Shown here in pieces: positions 24,063 to 36,400 of a stretch of DNA of 64,000 bases. The translations under genes and the position numbers were made by a program. The notes beneath the pieces were generated by a model that worked only from the letters and a program-made list of their open reading frames with translations, was not told the DNA's origin and ran no database searches. The number at the start of each line of letters is the position of its first letter. Positions within the stretch are counted from its first letter, which is position 1. This DNA comes from Luzula sylvatica (Eukaryota; Streptophyta; Magnoliopsida; Poales; Juncaceae): the NCBI GenBank assembly GCA_946800325.1, contig OX326956.1, positions 47,477,052 to 47,541,051 on the forward strand. Reading direction: 5' to 3'.

Positions 24063-24868
24063 GGGGGCGTTTGGTTGGAGATTTAGAATAAGAATGTCTT
24101 GACATACTCCGGCATGGATTCCATTCTCATATCTGGTTTGCACGTTAGGTAATAAAGTAACGGAATACTCTATTTTCTAGGACATAATTAATGGAAATAT
24201 GATTACCACCAAAATTGATGATTTTTCTCTTTTCCCATGAGGAAGGAATAACATGTTACATCATAGTATGCTTATAAAAAACAATATATTTATAAAAATA
24301 ACATATCTATAAAATAAAATAAATAATTCGATATTCTCACAAAAAAATAACATGAAATATTTCATTGAAAAAAGAGTCAAGCATACAAATTGATTGAAAA
24401 GAAAATCAGATTCTAACAAAAAAATATACCTATCACGTTTTTGGCGAGATGTTTGAATGGAATTCGTGTATTTTGTTCTTCCAAAATTTTATTTATAATA
24501 TGAAGGAAGAATAAGCAATTTGGGTGTTTGGTGGTTGTAAGTAGTATTTTGAGTAATCAATTTTATAATAATATGTTGTTGATTTATAATATTTTGTTAA
24601 CAATAAATTATTATTTTTATAATTGAAATTATATTTTTGGATGAATTATTTATTTTGTAACGTAAATTTAGTATAAATATGTTAGTTTTGTAAATATAGA
24701 ATGTTTAAATTTTTTACATTTGTGATGAAATAACATGACATGGAATAAATAAATGTGTTAATCAAACATAGTAATTGAGTATGTCAGGAAATAATATTAC
24801 CTTGGAATTGAATTCCTTGACATACTTTATGCCAAGACATTCTTCAAATCTCCAACCAAACGCCCTCC
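24063..24868. mobile_element. MITE or non-autonomous DNA transposon (about 805 bp)
   Basis: The left end GGGCGTTTGGTTGGAGATTT is mirrored by AAATCTCCAACCAAACGCCC at the right, and the similarity continues inward (AAGAATGTCTTGACATAC against its complement). The GGCGTTTGGTTGG ends suggest a PIF/Harbinger- or hAT-type element. The target duplication is ambiguous (CAAG or AAG). Confidence 0.8.
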
Positions 24869-25416
24869 AAGTGCATCCTAAAGGAAACCAGAAAATATAT
24901 ATCTCACGTAAATCCGACAAAGCCTAAAAAATCATATATTATTTAAAATTTAATTTTAACCCCAATAAAAAAATATGACCGAAGGTGAAACAAGGTACTT
25001 CTGAGTTCAATATGTAATTTTGCATTTTTTATATTACTTGAAAATACTTATATACAATTCGCAAGAGTTAAAAGGCCCACAAAACAATTCTAATCCAACA
25101 ATTTGATTTTCGCATATATCCTCTTCAAATACAATAATTTGATTTATGCTGATTTAAAAAACAATTCAATGATATTACTTTTTACTTCAGAAAAATTGAA
25201 GCTCACTCGAGAGAAGGAATGACTTTAAGCACTACCGGCTTCGAGCAAACCCAGATTTCTCACGTACAACTCCGAGAAATGGCCACCAGAACTACTCGGC
25301 GCGAGTCTATGACAACAATTTTGAGACGATCCGACGAAGTTGAATTGGACGAAAAAATTGAACAATCAATTTTGTGATCTTCATACCAAAGATAAAAGAA
25401 ATCACATTAGAGAAAA
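24869..25416. other. Intergenic DNA
   Basis: AT-rich. The block CCCCAATAAAAAA(A)TATG is present on both sides of the preceding MITE. No gene. Confidence 0.45.
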
Positions 25417-25421
25417 TACCG

Positions 25422-25774
25422 TGTTGAGTAGCGAAGCGGAATTATAACAATAATTTTATTAAACACTCAAATATTCTTACAATATTTCTCTACTGCTCAA
25501 ATATCACACCTCCGACTAACTACTAGATTCTCACTACACTCTTTCTTTGAGAGGACTTTGTTTTGTGGGTTGATACAAAATGAGAATCAAAACCACCTAT
25601 TTATACTAGGGAATGGAGAACTCTGGACACAAGATATTTATATGAAATTCTCTAGAGCTAACTATATTCTAGTGCTAGATATTTCGAAATATCCAGAGAC
25701 AAGATATTTTGACCATGTCTCTAGAGAAATCCTTATTTTTTGGGTTGGGCCAAGTTAGTGTTGTAATTTTAACA
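25422..25774 (-). mobile_element. Solo LTR (353 bp), minus orientation
   Basis: It runs TGTTGAGTAGCG to AATTTTAACA, flanked by the perfect 5-bp duplication TACCG (25417-25421 and 25775-25779). On the minus strand it starts TGTTAAAATTAC and has a TATA box, AGTATAAATAGG, at about 25600, then an AATAAAA signal near the end, ending TACTCAACA. This is the layout of a short Copia-type LTR. The 66-codon reading across it is not a gene. Confidence 0.9.
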
Positions 25775-25779
25775 TACCG

Positions 25780-26156
25780 CGCATCTAAGGATGGAAGGAA
25801 GAGCAAATTAACAATTCCTCAGGTTAAGTGAAATATTTAGGTTGAGGTGACATAACGAGCAAACCCCGCATCCACGTCATAATTCGAGAGTAGATCGGTA
25901 AAATTAGTTTGGTCTTTAGACTCTTTTTATCCGTAACAATTCTGAATTCACACAAAAACCCGATGATCAATATCTCAATTAATTTTACAGTTCTTGCAAG
26001 ATACATATATGTCTATAAATTATTATCAACATGTTTGTCAATTTTTTTCCATTATAATGACGATTTTACAATTACTCTTAATTGGCTACATCTCAATATC
26101 AATTAATTAGATCCTCGTAATTCTTTCCATCATATAAAATCACTCAAATTGTAACA

Positions 26157-26158
<2 letters not shown>
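25780..26158. other. Intergenic DNA
   Basis: No gene recognised. Confidence 0.5.

Positions 26159-26228
<70 letters not shown>
26159..26228. repeat. (AT)35 microsatellite
   Basis: Perfect AT run abutting a MITE end that inserts at TA. Confidence 0.95.
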
Positions 26229-26231
<3 letters not shown>

Positions 26232-26405
26232 GGAGGCTAAAATACTTAATTAAGTACCAGTCTTTTGGTACTTAATATCTTTCTACCGTCCGATCATATC
26301 AAGATCTGTACCAAGCATATAAACGGAAGGTGATTTAATTAAACGGCGATTGTGTATTAAACGGTGCCTTCTCCTAGCCTTCGTCTTTTTGTATCCATGG
26401 AGATA
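26229..26405. mobile_element. Left end of a TA-inserting MITE
   Basis: GAGGGAGGCTAAAATACTTA followed by a TTAAGTACC/GGTACTTAA pair closely resembles the end of the MITE at 22774. The other end was not found; the element is interrupted by or truncated at the hAT insertion that follows. Confidence 0.5.
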
Positions 26406-26413
26406 CTCTCCTC

Positions 26414-27025
26414 CACTGTTGTAAAAAACGGTGAAAAACGGTGAAAAACGGTGGAAAAACGGTGTTTCGGTGGAAAAACGTTCCGTTTTTTACATGACGG
26501 TTTGAAAAAACGGTCAAACGTTTTTTTATCGTGTTTGACCGTTTTTTTTTGGGAAAAAACGTTTTTCGGTTAAAAAACGGCCGTTTTTCACAACAAAAAA
26601 TTGAAATTTTGATTATTTACCGTTTTTTGGCCCATTTTTTTTTTCAACCCAATAAAATTACCATTTTTTTTTTACTTTCGGTTGTCTCGAATGGTGTTAA
26701 TGATTTTACTATTTAGTTTATGTTTGGATTTGAGTTTATATTTTGATGTTACGTTTTGTTGGACATTCGTTTTGATGTTACGTTTATGTTAGACATTCGT
26801 TTTGATGTTATGTTTTATGTTGGATGTTGTTTATGTTATTTTTTTATTATTAAAAAATTATATTATTATATATTTTTTTGATTTCATCTATAAATTTTAA
26901 TTAAATTACTATCGATTTCGGTGACCGTTTTTTCACCGTTTTTCCACCGTTTTTCCACCGTTTTACGGTAATCCCGTTTTACGGTCCCGACCATTCCGTA
27001 CCGTTTTCCGTATTTTACAACAGTG
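26414..27025. mobile_element. Non-autonomous hAT element (612 bp) with AACGGT arrays
   Basis: The ends CACTGTTGTAAAA and TTTTACAACAGTG are inverted repeats flanked by the perfect 8-bp duplication CTCTCCTC (26406-26413 and 27026-27033), diagnostic of hAT. Both sub-ends are packed with GGTGAAAAACGGT / ACCGTTTTTCCACCG motifs. No transposase. Confidence 0.92.
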
Positions 27026-27033
27026 CTCTCCTC

Positions 27034-28595
27034 TCGTCAATTTATCAATCGAATTGAATAAGAAGAACGAAATTACCCCTCTTCTCTCACGAATTGAACG
27101 AATTGAAGAAGAACACGCATCAGCTCCTCTGTTCTCTCACGAAATGATGAAGTAGACACACCAGGAAGGAGATCGCCCATCTTCCTTCCCTCTTGGCGAA
27201 CTGAAGAAATAATCGTAGCTTGTCTATCTGACAATGGCGACAATGAAAAAATTGTAAGGAAACCCTTCTTCTAGAGATGAAACGAGTGAAAGACAACATT
27301 TTATCGCATTTCTGAGGAAACACTTGTACGGATCTCCCTTCTTCTTCTACTATTGTGGTGAGAAAACCCTAATTTATCGGCTACATAGGAATTACCCCTT
27401 TCTTCTTTTATTATTGAGGTGACTCTTGCTCGATGTCAGTTATATAATTGCTCAATTTTAGTTATAATTTGTCTATTTTAGTTCTAATTGCTCAATTTCA
27501 GTTCTAATTGCTCAATTTCGATTCTATTTGCTCAATATCAGTTTGAAAAGCCCCTTTCTGCAAATTTATCATTTGGATCTGTTTATGCCCTTCAATTTGC
27601 AGGTACTAATTTCATTATATGATTTTAATTTTATAAATTGGTCATGAGAAATTATTCGGCGTGCTCGTAGAATTCATAGGGATTTTGCTGTCGAAATTAG
27701 TGGACCTGCCAAACTCAAGGCTCCAATATATTTATTCTATACAATAATATTTTTTGTTGTACGTGCCGTTTCAAAATTTCAGATAAGGGCTCGATAATTT
27801 TTCATCAAGCAATTCTGAAAATTGGTCATAAATATCTATTTTCACATATAATTTTCTTCCGTTTCCCAAAATATTTCTAAATTGGACCTTACTACTGGTT
27901 TCAGAATATGCGACACAATTAGGATTATGTAAACTCGGAGCTGGAATTCGTCTTTATACGTCATATTTTTCATACACAAATAATTTTCATTTATTATGAT
28001 TTTGAACATAACATTTTCTTATTGGCAGGATCCAACTTGTTGAGATAGTGAGAGTGTGCATTCTTGGATGCAAGAGACGAAGACGGTGGGGTGATTTCGA
28101 CCCGTTTGGAGATATTTTTATTTTTCTCTGCTATGTAATTACGGTGTTCGTTTTACATGTGTCTAGACATTTGAGGTTTCATTGGGTATAGTTGGGTATC
28201 TTTGTAAATGAAATCTTTGTTTTACTTTTAAGAAATTAAGTTTTTTTGTTAGGTACAATTGCATGAATGCATTTGTGAGGACTGTTATAGTTAATTTGTG
28301 TGGTATCGAGCTACAGATACAAGATGATTACACGAATGACGAATGTATTTTATGTTCTTTGCATGATTGCATGAATACATTTGGTTCTGGAAAACATTAG
28401 CCAATTTTCCATAATCAATAGTTTAAAAGCAATGATTGGTACAGATAATTATTTGCAACATAACATTACATGCACAATTCATATACATACCAAGTTCTCT
28501 AATTGTATAGATACAAGATGATTACAAGACCAACTAACTTATGTACATATATACGTAATTCCCTAAATTGTATACATACAAAATAATTAAAATAA
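27034..28595. other. Intergenic DNA with a GC-moderate leader-like patch
   Basis: 27030-27420 has CTTCTC-rich, 5'-leader-like sequence. Repeats of TTGCTCAATTTCAGTTCTA occur at 27440-27540. No reading frame with a recognisable domain was found. It could be a non-coding transcript or a gene remnant; this cannot be decided here. Confidence 0.35.
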
Positions 28596-29156
28596 TGAAA
28601 AGTCAACGACCCGACCCGACCCGAAAATATTGAAAAGTCAACGACCCGATCCCGAAACCGAAACCGAATGACCCGAACCCGAAATCGACCAGGAACCGAA
28701 TGACCCGAAACCCGAACGACCCCGAACCCGAATGATCCGAAACTCACGACCCGAATGACCCGAAATTCACGACCCGAAAATTAAAATGTTATTGTTAAAA
28801 TCAATATAATATTGCTAAAATATCTCGGAATCAATAAAATAAATCAGAAATTATCCGAAAACTAAATTTTGGAAAATCGAATGATTCGAAATCAAATTTT
28901 GTGAAATCTGAATTACCCGAAAATCAAAATAGTCACGTCCCGAATGACCCGAAAACCGAAACGATCCGAACCCGAACGACCCGAACCCGAACGACCCGAA
29001 AACCGAAACGACCCGAACCCGAACGACCCGAAAACCGAAACGACCCGAACCCGAACGGCCCGAGACCCGAACGACCCGCAACCCGAAACGACCCGAACCC
29101 GAAATGACCCGACCCGAACCCGACCCGACCCGCCCGATTGCCACCTCTAGTGATGT
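28596..29156. mobile_element. hAT-type element remnant with CCCGAA arrays
   Basis: Degenerate tandem ACCCGAACCCGA units end in CGATTGCCACCTCTA. The reverse of that end, TAGAGGTGGCAATCG, is a typical plant hAT MITE terminus. The opposite terminus was not found, so it is probably truncated at the left. Arg/Pro-rich readings in this block are artefacts of the repeat. Confidence 0.65.
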
Positions 29157-29840
29157 GGTTTGGTTATAGGTACGATTTGCTTTGCCTCTGGAAAGCCGGC
29201 GAAGAAGTGGTCGTATTGGGGACGCAGCTATTAATGTATTTTTTATTTTGGTGCGTGTCGAGTATTGACTAAATTATTTAATGGTTGTTCACTCGATTCA
29301 ATTTTTTTTACTAGTTTGCGTTGTGTTTTCTTTTAATTTTGTTTTTCTGGTTTGATTAAGTTGTTTCGAGAACTCTTTTGTGTGTTATGTAAGATCTTAT
29401 AGCTGTGTTTTGAATTTGTTTTTTTAATGTTTATGACAAATAAATGTTCTTTGTTTAGATATGAGATTAGTGTTGGTCTACAAAAGTCCTTTTATAGATA
29501 AACAAAAGTAACCCAAGCTCTTAACTTCAAATAATAAGTACTTTCATAACATTACTGACAACAATGAATATTTGTTTTATTTATTGAACAAGACATCAAT
29601 CTAATTTTATTATAACAAATATTTGTTTTATTGAATAGTATGTCATTGTCATTCTAATTTTACCAATATTTGTTTTATTGAACATTCTAATTTTACCAGT
29701 ATTTGTTTTATTGAATAGGGGTCCATGGCTAATAATTCTCATAACACAAATTTACATTTAAAACCTTATGTTATTTTAAAATTACAAAAAAAAATTATAT
29801 TAACAAAAATCATATTAGTTATGTAAATATTCATGCCAAT
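29157..29840. other. Intergenic DNA
   Basis: Contains repeats of ATATTTGTTTTATTGAA (29568-29715, again at 30270-30420). No gene. Confidence 0.5.
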
Positions 29841-29981
29841 AGTCCCATAACCTAGATGGTTGAGTGCTCAGCACAATAAACCCTCATGTTGTAGATGTTG
29901 TGGGTTCGAATCCCGGCGGCATCAATATAAAAAAAAAACTATAATGGCCACGATTCTTGGCTTATGATTCTCTTCAAAAAA
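29841..29981 (+). mobile_element. tRNA-derived SINE
   Basis: A-box-like TAGATGGTTGAGTG at 29863 and a perfect B box GGTTCGAATCC at 29910 have pol III spacing. A tail region ends TTCTCTTC plus an A-run. It shares GCACAATAAACC and ATGTTG(A/T)AG with the minus-strand copy at 5480. It is not a functional tRNA: the acceptor stem does not pair. Confidence 0.75.
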
Positions 29982-29984
29982 AAT

Positions 29985-30110
29985 AAGAATATTGTCTTAT
30001 ATATTCTCCCCAAATTCTCTCTTTCGTTTCACTTCTTTGATCTAATATATTCGAGGTTTCGACACATTGTCAAACCTCCTTCAAAAAAAAATAAAAAAAA
30101 AATAAAAATA
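29985..30110 (+). mobile_element. 5'-truncated LINE 3' tail
   Basis: GATCTAATATATTCGAGG, CGACACATTGTC and CCTCCTTC plus an A-rich tail match the 3' end of the LINE at 32505 (read on its own strand). About 110 bp, plus orientation. Confidence 0.75.
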
Positions 30111-30930
30111 AATATTGTTTAGTGATTCTTAAATATGATAAAAAAAATTAATCAAAATTACATTGAAATATGATAATTATGAAGGACATTGGACGGATTC
30201 ATTCTTGTCCAAAGCTTTTTGGACTAAACCTGGACCCATTGAATAGTACGTCATTTTAATTTTACCATGCTGAATATTTGTTTTGTTGAATAATACATCA
30301 ATCGAATTTACCTAATTTTACCAATATTTATTTTATTGAATATTCTAATTTTACAAATATTTGTTTTATTGAATAGTACGTCATTCTAATTTTATCATGC
30401 TGAATATTTGTTTTTTTACCATACCAACTGTTTTCACACAGTCAGAAGAGGTAAATTTCTATCAAGATGTAATTATTTACTTTAGTTTTCTTTTGTCCAA
30501 CAACTCATTAAAGTAGACGTCCATTGCATAAATCTGAAATACTACTCGATTAAAGAAAGAACATAGTTACCAAATCCTAGTATGCTTCAAACTATTTTTT
30601 ATGAGGAAAACTGTGTCATATATAATGGATGGCATGAACCTTTTTTGTGTGTGGAGACAAAGCATTTTGTTCGTGTTTATTCGTATAAGATAAACTCGTG
30701 ACAAGATCTGAATGGTTGATGTAGAAGTGGGTGACATACACGAACCATTTAGGATCTGTCCAGATGAATTTTTTTTCGGAGATAAATGTAGGAGATAGTA
30801 TAATTTATGTATAAAATTAGGGAAAATTTTGTACTGAGACAAAATTTGTTTGCCATTCAAAATTTGGGAATGTCAAAAAAATGATACTCTGGACCTTTCA
30901 AAGTGTGGAGAAGATTTAAAAGTGGGCTTT
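30111..30930. other. Intergenic DNA
   Basis: AT-rich with repeats of TTTGTTTTATTGAATAGTAC. The reading at 30567-30860 has no recognisable domain. Confidence 0.45.
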
Positions 30931-31991
30931 CCTTGATATATTAACCCAACTTGCACTCATATGTATATCTAAATTTATATTATTTAAAAAAGTATCAAAA
31001 TAAATATCATACATTTTTATTAAGTTTTAGTAAATAGTATTTAAAATTATTTTATTTCGCAAACAAAAATCATATTTTTCAAAGAAAATATTTTGTACAA
31101 AAAAATATTACGTTCAAGTATAAGTACGGATTATATTTCCATTGGTGTGAATTCAAAAAATAAATCGAGCACAATAATCTAAAAAATGTAAATATTGATT
31201 TTGTATACATCATGTTTTAATATTCTCAAATATTAATAATGTTTTTAAATAATTTGTAATATTTTTTTTTCAATTTTTTCAATTTTTATAATATTTGTAA
31301 CTATTAATTATATTTTAAAATATTTGTGGTTTTCTATGAATTAGTAATGAGTCTTGCGTTAAATTTCATTACCAATAAGTTGAAAACGCAAGTATTTAAA
31401 ATATAATTCATATTTGTAAATATTAAAAAATGACAAAATAATTAAAACCATTTTAAATATTGATTTTATTATATTTTTAAAAATTCTAATTGTTTGATCC
31501 TTTTTTAATACTTATAAATATGAATTATATTTTAAATATTTGCGTTTTCTACTAATTAATAATCACATTTAACGCGGAACTTGTTACTAATTAATAGAAA
31601 ACCGCAAATATTTTAAAGTATAATTAATATTTACAAATATTATAAAATGGAAAAATATTATAAATTATTTCAAAATATTATTATTATTTGAGAATTTTAA
31701 AACATGATGTATACAAAATCAATATTTATATTTTTTTCTTAGATTATTGTGCTTGATTATTTTTTAAATTAACTCAATGAAAATATAATCCATAGTTATA
31801 CTTGAACGTAATATTTGTATGTACACATTTTTTTTTTTTGAAAAATATGATTTTTGATTGAGAAATAAAACACTTTTAAATATGATTTACTAAAATTTAA
31901 TATAAAATATGATATTTATTTTGATGTTTTTTTAAATAATATGAATTTTAGATATACATATATGGGTGCAATCTGTGTTAATATATCAAGG
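30931..31991. mobile_element. Foldback element (about 1.06 kb) with about 450-bp arms
   Basis: The left arm, from CCTTGATATATTAAC, is repeated in reverse at the right end (GTTAATATATCAAGG at 31977-31991). The match continues through TATGTATATCTAAA, CAAAAATCATATTTTTC, ATTACGTTCAAGTATAA and TTTTGTATACATCATG. A second, inner inverted pair around ACGCAAG/CTTGCG gives four mutually complementary arms. No coding content. The target duplication is unclear. Confidence 0.85.
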
Positions 31992-32488
31992 TCAAAATAC
32001 TTTTTATATCTATCGACAATTCAAAAGTCGAGAGTGTCATATTTAACAATTCTAAATCTTGTTGTCTATTGTTGTAAATCTCAAACAATTCACGTCTCCG
32101 TTACAATTTTTTTCCATAAAATTAAAAGATAGACTTTTCGTCAACTCATTGGAGTCTCTCCCTTCTCTCTATATATTATTACGAACGGTAGTTTTTTTTC
32201 TTCATCATTTATGAAATGTGCCGATCAATCATGCCAAAAAATTGCTCCCCCCATTAGCAACAAGGACTACATAATGAATAGGTCACCAAAAATTCAGGCC
32301 AAATCAGAGTTCTTAATACTATTTTTCGCATCCCTATGAAATTATCCTACCTGAAATTTCCCTATTCTTGATCAGGTCTCGAGCACCGGTCAACTACCGT
32401 GACGTGGTTATGATAATCTCGTTCGATAGTCGAACATGTGATCCGACTTTTTTGTTACTCGCTTGGAAAACATGGATTATTTTGTAAA
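31992..32488. other. Intergenic DNA
   Basis: No gene recognised. Confidence 0.5.
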
Positions 32489-32682
32489 AAAATTGTTTAT
32501 GTTCTTTTTTTTGAAGGAGGGTCGACAATGTGTCGAGGCCTCGAATATATATTAGATCAAAAATGACATGTTACAGCTTACATTGTTATGAATGATCCAA
32601 ATATTTGGATGATTCTAGATAATAAAGAGTAACCTAAAATACTACCCTGAATTATAAATTACTACTTGTAATCTAAGAGAAA

Positions 32683-34889
32683 TTAGCAGTATTTATTCCA
32701 AGCTATTATGTCTTGAAGGGCCAGATTGAAGACACGTGTTGAAGATTGTGTTTTGTCGTTGAAGATGGCGTCATTACGGGATTTCCAAATATTCCATGTG
32801 ATTGCCAACCAGGCCATTTGCCATAGCTTTGTGGTATTGGCGAACGACCGGAATTCAATCGGATTTGAGAATTGGGGGATTGGGTCGGGAATTCGAGAAG
32901 AGAAGTTAGCCCATAATTGTTTAGAGAAGATACATTCGTATAAGAGGTGTTTGGAAGTCTCTTCTTCTGTTTTGCACAAAGGACATAAATGGTTATTTGG
33001 CCAACCCCTTTGTTGCAATCTGTCACTCGTCAGAATGCGTGACTGTATGACTAACCAACCAAAGAATCGGACTTTTAGAGGGGCTTGAGCTTTAAAAAGC
33101 TGAGTGTTCCATGGACAAGTAACTCCAGGGTTTATGAAGAAGGAATATATTTTTTTGGATTGGAAGGTTTGCATTGGGGTTGTAGATTCGTCCGTTTGAG
33201 GATAATTGAAGGTATTGTAAAGAGGTACCAGTTTTGCCAGATCTTTGAGAAAGAAGGAGGATAATCGTTGTTGAGAGGTTGAGTTAAGGATAATGTTTGT
33301 TGAATTATATAGCTCTTCCAATGTTTGAGACCAGAGTGAGGATTGGTCGTTAATTGCTTTATGAATCCACTTCATCAGTAGAGATTCATTTTGTAGTTTT
33401 AAATTTGTGAGACCCAAACCTCCATTTGCTTTGGGCAATGAGACTTTATTCCAATTTATTAGACAATGTCCTCCAAGATATTTTTGTTCCCCTTTCCACA
33501 GAAATCCTCTAGCTATTGAATTAATTTCTTTTATTACCCATTGTGGTAATTTAAGGGTTTGCATGAAATGAACTGGTATTGCGTTGAGCACTGATTTGAC
33601 TAGTGTTAATCGTCCTCCTGAAGAAAGAAGAAGGCCTTTCCAAGACGAGAGTTTGTTTCTCATTTTTTGGATAAGGGGTGCATACGATATTTTGGGTGGC
33701 TTTCGGATAGAGAGTGGTATCCCGAGATAAGTAATTGGTAAAGATGTTTTAGGGCAATGGAGGATGTCCGAGATGACGTCATGTAACTCGTCCGGTAGTG
33801 CGATTGGTACAAAAGATGTTTTAGTCCAGTTTATTTGTAGTCCTGACTGATCATCAAATATTTTTAAGACATGGGATATGATTTTGAGGTTGTTTGGTCG
33901 AGCCCCTAAAAAAAGGACTGTGTCATCCGCATATTTCATGGCTTTAGGTGCAAATTTCATGGGAGCAGAGAGAATAGGGTTTATAGTTTGTAATAGATTT
34001 TGTAGTGAGTCTACAACTAAGTTGAATAAAAAAGGGGATAGCGGATCTCCTTGTCTAAGTCCTCTAAGGTGGTCAAAGAGAAAACCTCGTTGGCCGTTTA
34101 TTCGGATTCGAGAGGATGAGGAGGAAGTAAGGACTAATCCATTGGACCCAAGCATCCGGGAGTCCTCTAGCTGAGAGAAGATTGTATAAGAAATCCCATG
34201 ATACCGTGTCAAAAGCCTTACGAAAGTCAATCTTAAGCATGATTGATGGTATTTTTGATTTGTGTAAGTGGGATAATATTTCACGAGTTGAGATAAACAT
34301 TTCCGCAATTGATCTTTGCCGAATGAAAGCGGCTTGTTTTTGCGAAATGAGGCTTGGAAGCATTGGTTGTAATCTATTAGCGAGTAGTTTGGAGATAATT
34401 TTTGATATCGGTGTGATAATGCTAATGGGTCGAAATTCAGACATTTCCAACGCATCCGATTTTTTTTTTTATCAGAGAGATGTCGGCGAAGTTGATTCGT
34501 TTCATGTCTCTAATAGGTATTGAATTTGATTGGAAAGAGTCACACACTGATATTATGTCTGCTTGTAATAGGTTCCAATAATGCTGAAAGAAATCTGAGG
34601 AAAAACCATCTGGTCCTACTGATTTTCCTTTTGCTAGCGACATTACAGTTGACTTTATTTCTTCCGAGGAGAAGGGAAAGGAAAGATGGGAGAGATTAAC
34701 ATTAACGGTATTAGCGTATATTTTTCGGAAGAAGAGAGGGGACATATGAGAGTTTGTAAAGTTTAAGGAGCCTAGTAGTTCTTTATAGAATCTAGAGAAA
34801 TGAGTGAGAATTATGGAGGGTGATGAGATGATTTGATCGTTAATTTTAATGGATGAGATGTTGGATTTGAGTTTTTTATAGGATGCCAT
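32683..34889 (-). pseudogene. LINE ORF2: reverse transcriptase and zf-RVT, frameshifted, 5'-truncated
   Basis: On the minus strand, from 34889 leftwards, come the pre-RT segment (SVGPDGFSSDFFQHYW), the RT core (RPISIITPISKIISKLLANR; IDFRKAFDTVSWDFL; GLRQGDPLSPFLFNLVVDSL; catalytic KYADDTVLF near 33930), then the thumb, the LGGHCLINW region and a C-terminal zinc finger of zf-RVT type (LCPLCKTEEETSKHLLYEC near 32980). This is the plant L1-clade ORF2 order. The endonuclease domain is missing. The reading changes frame at about 34440-34450 and again near 34150, so the protein is not functional, although the last 1.4 kb is open. A very similar but older relic lies at 17960. Confidence 0.92.
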
Positions 34890-34905
34890 TCTATGAAAGT
34901 AAGCC

Positions 34906-36384
34906 GTGTTGTTGCCTAATGTGTTGTTGGATTTGAGATGTCGCCTAATGTGTTGTTGTCGCGAAAAAAATTCTTTACAATTTTATTATCCGGAGGACCC
35001 AACTCCTCCTAATGTGTTGTTTGATGCCTTGAAAGAGGACATTGAGAGGCGAGAAGACGAAAAATATTTGAGAGCCACACAGAATTACAAAACCGAAGTC
35101 GCCATTTTATCGGCCTCGGATGAAAGTTCAAGGCAACAACCGACACCTCCACCTCCTCCGGGTAAAGTGCTAGTCGATGAAGCTTGGCTCCAAGCACTAT
35201 ACAAACTAATTCCGTCTTCCAAAACTACAACCGCGGCTCCAACCTTGGTTCCACCCGAGCTTCCAATTAAGAAAGTTGTCGCTTCCACAAAAGAGTTGGT
35301 ACCACTCTCAACGGAGAAAGATACGTCAAACCGAATCAATCAATTGTTGCGCCAAGGAATGGCAATTATCGAAGAAGTAACGAATAACAAAACCGATTCC
35401 GATGAATATCATCCAAAAAAAAAGACCACGCAAGAAAAAGACGTCTTCTTCGGATGATTCATTGAAGTCGACATCCTCCAAAGGTATTAACATATTTTTA
35501 TCTTCTCTCTTAAAATCTAAAAAGCGTAAAATACTTGGGCCGGTTGGTCGGAAAAAAATTATTAAAGGTCGCAACGCAATAAAAAAATCTTCTCTCCATA
35601 AATCTCTTAACGGGTCTGTCCCACAATCACATATTTCGGTTTCTACTAACAATGAAATAATAGATACCGGTTCCTCTTCATCCAATAACAGACTTGCTAA
35701 CGGGTCTGAATATATTTGCAATTCAAATGCAAACGGATCCGCTCTCTCACATCAAAACAGGTCTGAAAATTCAAAGAAGAAAAAAAACATACCAAACATA
35801 CCCTTATCATCATCTTCTTCCCCTCTTCCAAACGGGCCTGATATTAACGGGTCTGGACCAATAATTTCTGTACCCGATAACTCCTCTTTAGCTACTGGAT
35901 CCGAATTTAATGGGCTGAAATCCTTATCAATTAAAGGGCCCAAACTTATAAACTCCCAACTTCTATTATCTCTTAACGGGCCCGTGGGTTTGGGATATAA
36001 CGGGTCTGTTGAACCCGCATCGAACGGATCTGAACAGAACTCAATTAAAGAAGATTGCGGGTTGGCAATTATTCCATTACCCAATACTCAATCTCCTACT
36101 CTCTCGCTAAAGGGTCTGGACCAAACTCCCTCTCAATCTCCTACTATTCTTCTTAATGGGGCAGAAAAAAATTCAAAATACCTAAGTAACACATTAATCT
36201 CCTACTCTCAATCTCCTACTCTCAATTATTCCATTAACACACTATATCCAATAAGTGAGGAAAAAAATTCATCACCGCAATATAAGGATACTCAATCTCC
36301 TACTCTTCTTCTTGCCTCGGGACATCCGCTCATCCCATATATACCTAAGGATAAAACTCCAACAGAAAAATGCAAAACTAGGGG
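34906..36384 (+). pseudogene. Unrecognised low-complexity coding-like segment inside the LINE insertion
   Basis: Two overlapping plus-strand readings (34906-35457 and 35402-36412) join in sense if one base is lost or gained in the A-run at about 35415. The first part is acidic with a Pro run (PTPPPPPGK) and ends Lys-rich. The second has a basic patch (KKRPRKKK-like), then Ser/Asn/Gly-rich repeats (NGS/NGP) and five or more QSPTL-type repeats. No catalytic domain is visible. It is bounded by the TSD at its 3' side and by the ORF2 fragment at its 5' side, so it may be an inverted piece of the LINE's own ORF1. Origin from another retroelement cannot be excluded. The last seven residues come from the flanking TSD. 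Confidence 0.5.
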
Positions 36385-36400
36385 AAAATTGTTTATGTTC

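Larger units (their letters stand above)
32505..36384 (-). mobile_element. LINE insertion (3.88 kb) with 16-bp TSD and oppositely oriented 5' part
   Basis: The 16-bp sequence AAAATTGTTTATGTTC flanks the block at 32489-32504 and 36385-36400. The left inner border is a T-run followed by GAAGGAGG, that is, the poly(A) tail of a minus-strand LINE. The first 2.4 kb (32505-34890) is ORF2 on the minus strand. The remainder (34895-36384) carries a long coding-like reading on the plus strand. A single TSD around both halves argues for one insertion with a 5' inversion (twin priming) rather than two elements. Confidence 0.75.

Noticed and set aside
28499..29150. Readings made of R/P/E/N or V/R/G/F repeats on both strands
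   Set aside because: Products of the CCCGAA array in a hAT-type element.
29841..29925. Functional tRNA gene
   Set aside because: A and B boxes are present but there is no paired acceptor stem or anticodon arm, and a long tail follows; it is a SINE.
32726..33088. Plus-strand readings over the LINE (also 33878-34174 and 34182-34523)
   Set aside because: Antisense shadows of the minus-strand RT/zf-RVT frame.
35326..36084. Minus-strand readings opposite the low-complexity segment
   Set aside because: Shadow frames; the plus strand shows biased, protein-like repeats (QSPTL, NGS) and a consistent single-base frame break.
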